Part shown: positions 5,358 to 5,966 of the stretch, in pieces
Position numbering within the stretch: the stretch's first letter is position 1
Layout: the number at the start of each line of letters is the position of its first letter
Source: Gemmatimonadota bacterium
GTDB taxonomy: Bacteria > Gemmatimonadota > Gemmatimonadetes > Longimicrobiales > Gaopeijiaceae
DNA length: 5,966 nt
NCBI GenBank assembly: GCA_007127575.1
Contig: SKZC01000073.1
Coordinates: 1-5,966, forward strand
Direction: 5' to 3'
Notes under the pieces: generated by a model
The model's database searches: none
The model's input: the letters and a program-made list of their open reading frames with translations, nothing else
What the model was told of the DNA's origin: nothing
Position numbers and translations under genes: made by a program

Positions 5358-5966
5358 TCCCGACCCCCTCCCCCTGCGGGTCGGAGGATCACGCTGTCGG
5401 GGAGGAGGGCGCCTTCCACGCCCGATGGTAGCCCCTGGAGGGCCAGGGCGGCGGTCCACTCCCCCCTCTGTTCCTCCTGGAGCTCCGGGTCCACCTCCAG
5501 CGTGTCGGGCTCAGGCGAAGGTGGCGGTTCGCCCTGTACCACCGCCAGGAGCGCCGCCGCGTCCACTGCGTCCACCAGGGAACGAGCCCCGGTGAGGGTG
5601 ACGGTGACGGTGGACGGCGCCGGGCTCCACCCAGCACCGGACAGGAGTGGAGGCAGGGTCACCGGAATCCCGCTCACCACACGCTCCACCTCATCCTCCA
5701 CGCGAAAGCTCACCGAAGCACTGGCCGGGGTGAAGGTGACGCCGGAGAGGCCTGTAGTGTCCACCTCGATGACCCGGGGATCGGAGGAGGCCACTTCGCC
5801 CAGGTCCACCACTTGCAAGGGTACCGAATCCAGAGGGGCCAGTTGGCTCGCCCGTCCGCTCACTCGAATCTCGCCCGGATCCAATACGGGAGTCCCGGCC
5901 AGGGCCAGCCCTTCCGGAAGGGTCCCGGTAGTCCGCACGGTGCGCGGAAGGGTGATGCGTTGGATA
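5354..5966 (-). CDS. ybbR: YbbR-domain protein (CdaR-like), C-terminal part (runs off right edge)
   Basis: The frame is open from the right edge to a TGA at 5356-5354, giving 203 residues. GTG and other internal codons could be read as starts, but the reading frame and domain pattern continue to the edge, so the true start is outside. The visible part holds one YbbR repeat and a shorter second one. Repeat one, about residues 11-108, begins LPEGLALAG, continues to EIRVSGRASQLAPLDSV and has a later strand DEVERVVSGIPVTL. The final unit starts with STVTVTLTGARSLVDAV and ends LPSGVEGALLPDSVILRPAG. The phrase pattern 'strand, G, (A/R)xxLxxxD' is typical of YbbR repeats. In Firmicutes the family member CdaR sits outside the membrane and modulates the diadenylate cyclase CdaA. 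Here no cyclase is visible, so a c-di-AMP role is inferred only. A glutamate- and proline-rich stretch (GEPPPSPEPDTLEVDPELQEE) interrupts the last repeat. The Gly-rich tail also encodes the tsaD ribosome site. Confidence 0.82.
   Translation of the reverse strand, partial: IQRITLPRTVRTTGTLPEGLALAGTPVLDPGEIRVSGRASQLAPLDSVPLQVVDLGEVASSDPRVIEVDTTGLSGVTFTPASASVSFRVEDEVERVVSGIPVTLPPLLSGAGWSPAPSTVTVTLTGARSLVDAVDAAALLAVVQGEPPPSPEPDTLEVDPELQEEQRGEWTAALALQGLPSGVEGALLPDSVILRPAGGGGRE
5358..5375 (-). promoter_or_regulatory. Shine-Dalgarno site of tsaD, inside the end of ybbR
   Basis: The minus strand reads AGGGGGAGGGGGTCGGGA immediately before the GTG at 5357. The core GGAGG is at 5371-5367, leaving a 9-base spacer, which is close to ideal. 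This site supports the GTG start of tsaD over the longer in-frame opening. It lies in the codons for the glycine-rich C-terminal tail of the YbbR protein. Confidence 0.7.

Noticed and set aside
5358..5459. Longer tsaD start 34 codons upstream
   Set aside because: The extension is Pro/Arg-rich, lies within ybbR, and would move the N-terminal GIETSCDET motif away from its normal position.
4414..5595. A 393-codon plus-strand open frame opposite tsaD and ybbR
   Set aside because: It is fully antisense to a textbook TsaD, its product is Arg/Ser/Pro-rich without domain features, and it has no gene-like start context.
1..5966. Search for CRISPR arrays, tRNA/rRNA genes, insertion sequences, attachment sites or toxin-antitoxin pairs
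   Set aside because: No regular direct repeats, no structured RNA signatures and no transposase or integrase motifs were seen; nearly all of the window is accounted for by five minus-strand genes.

Overview
The window is a dense, very GC-rich piece of bacterial chromosome. Every convincing gene lies on the minus strand, so transcription runs from position 5966 towards 1. The proteins point to a diderm (Gram-negative) bacterium, because there is an Omp85/TamA-type outer-membrane barrel followed by a TamB/AsmA-like protein. The composition, the protein style and a YbbR-domain gene in front of tsaD suggest an uncultured Gemmatimonadota-like lineage. That assignment is a judgement from sequence style and was not tested by any search.

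Layout in transcription order: (1) the C-terminal part of a YbbR-domain protein, open at the right edge; (2) tsaD, complete, starting on a GTG that overlaps the ybbR stop in a GTGA motif; (3) a 90-base gap, the only real intergenic space, holding a hairpin-forming sequence and a weak ribosome site; (4) a complete calcineurin-like metallophosphoesterase; (5) a complete TamA-like Omp85 protein whose ATG overlaps the phosphoesterase stop in an ATGA motif; (6) the first 363 codons of a TamB-like protein starting 2 bases after the tamA stop and running off the left edge.

There are therefore two tightly packed blocks: ybbR-tsaD (second messenger or envelope plus tRNA modification) and phosphoesterase-tamA-tamB (envelope biogenesis). 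They may be one operon or two units separated at the gap. TsaD makes the universal t6A tRNA modification. TamA and TamB form a trans-envelope pair linked to outer-membrane protein assembly and phospholipid transport. The phosphoesterase has all metal-binding motifs of its superfamily, but its substrate is unknown.

I see no RNA genes, mobile elements, CRISPR arrays or integration scars, and no clearly new system. The points most worth a second look are the four close cysteine pairs in the TamA-like barrel, the phosphoesterase wired into tamAB, and the unusual signals packed into the 90-base gap.
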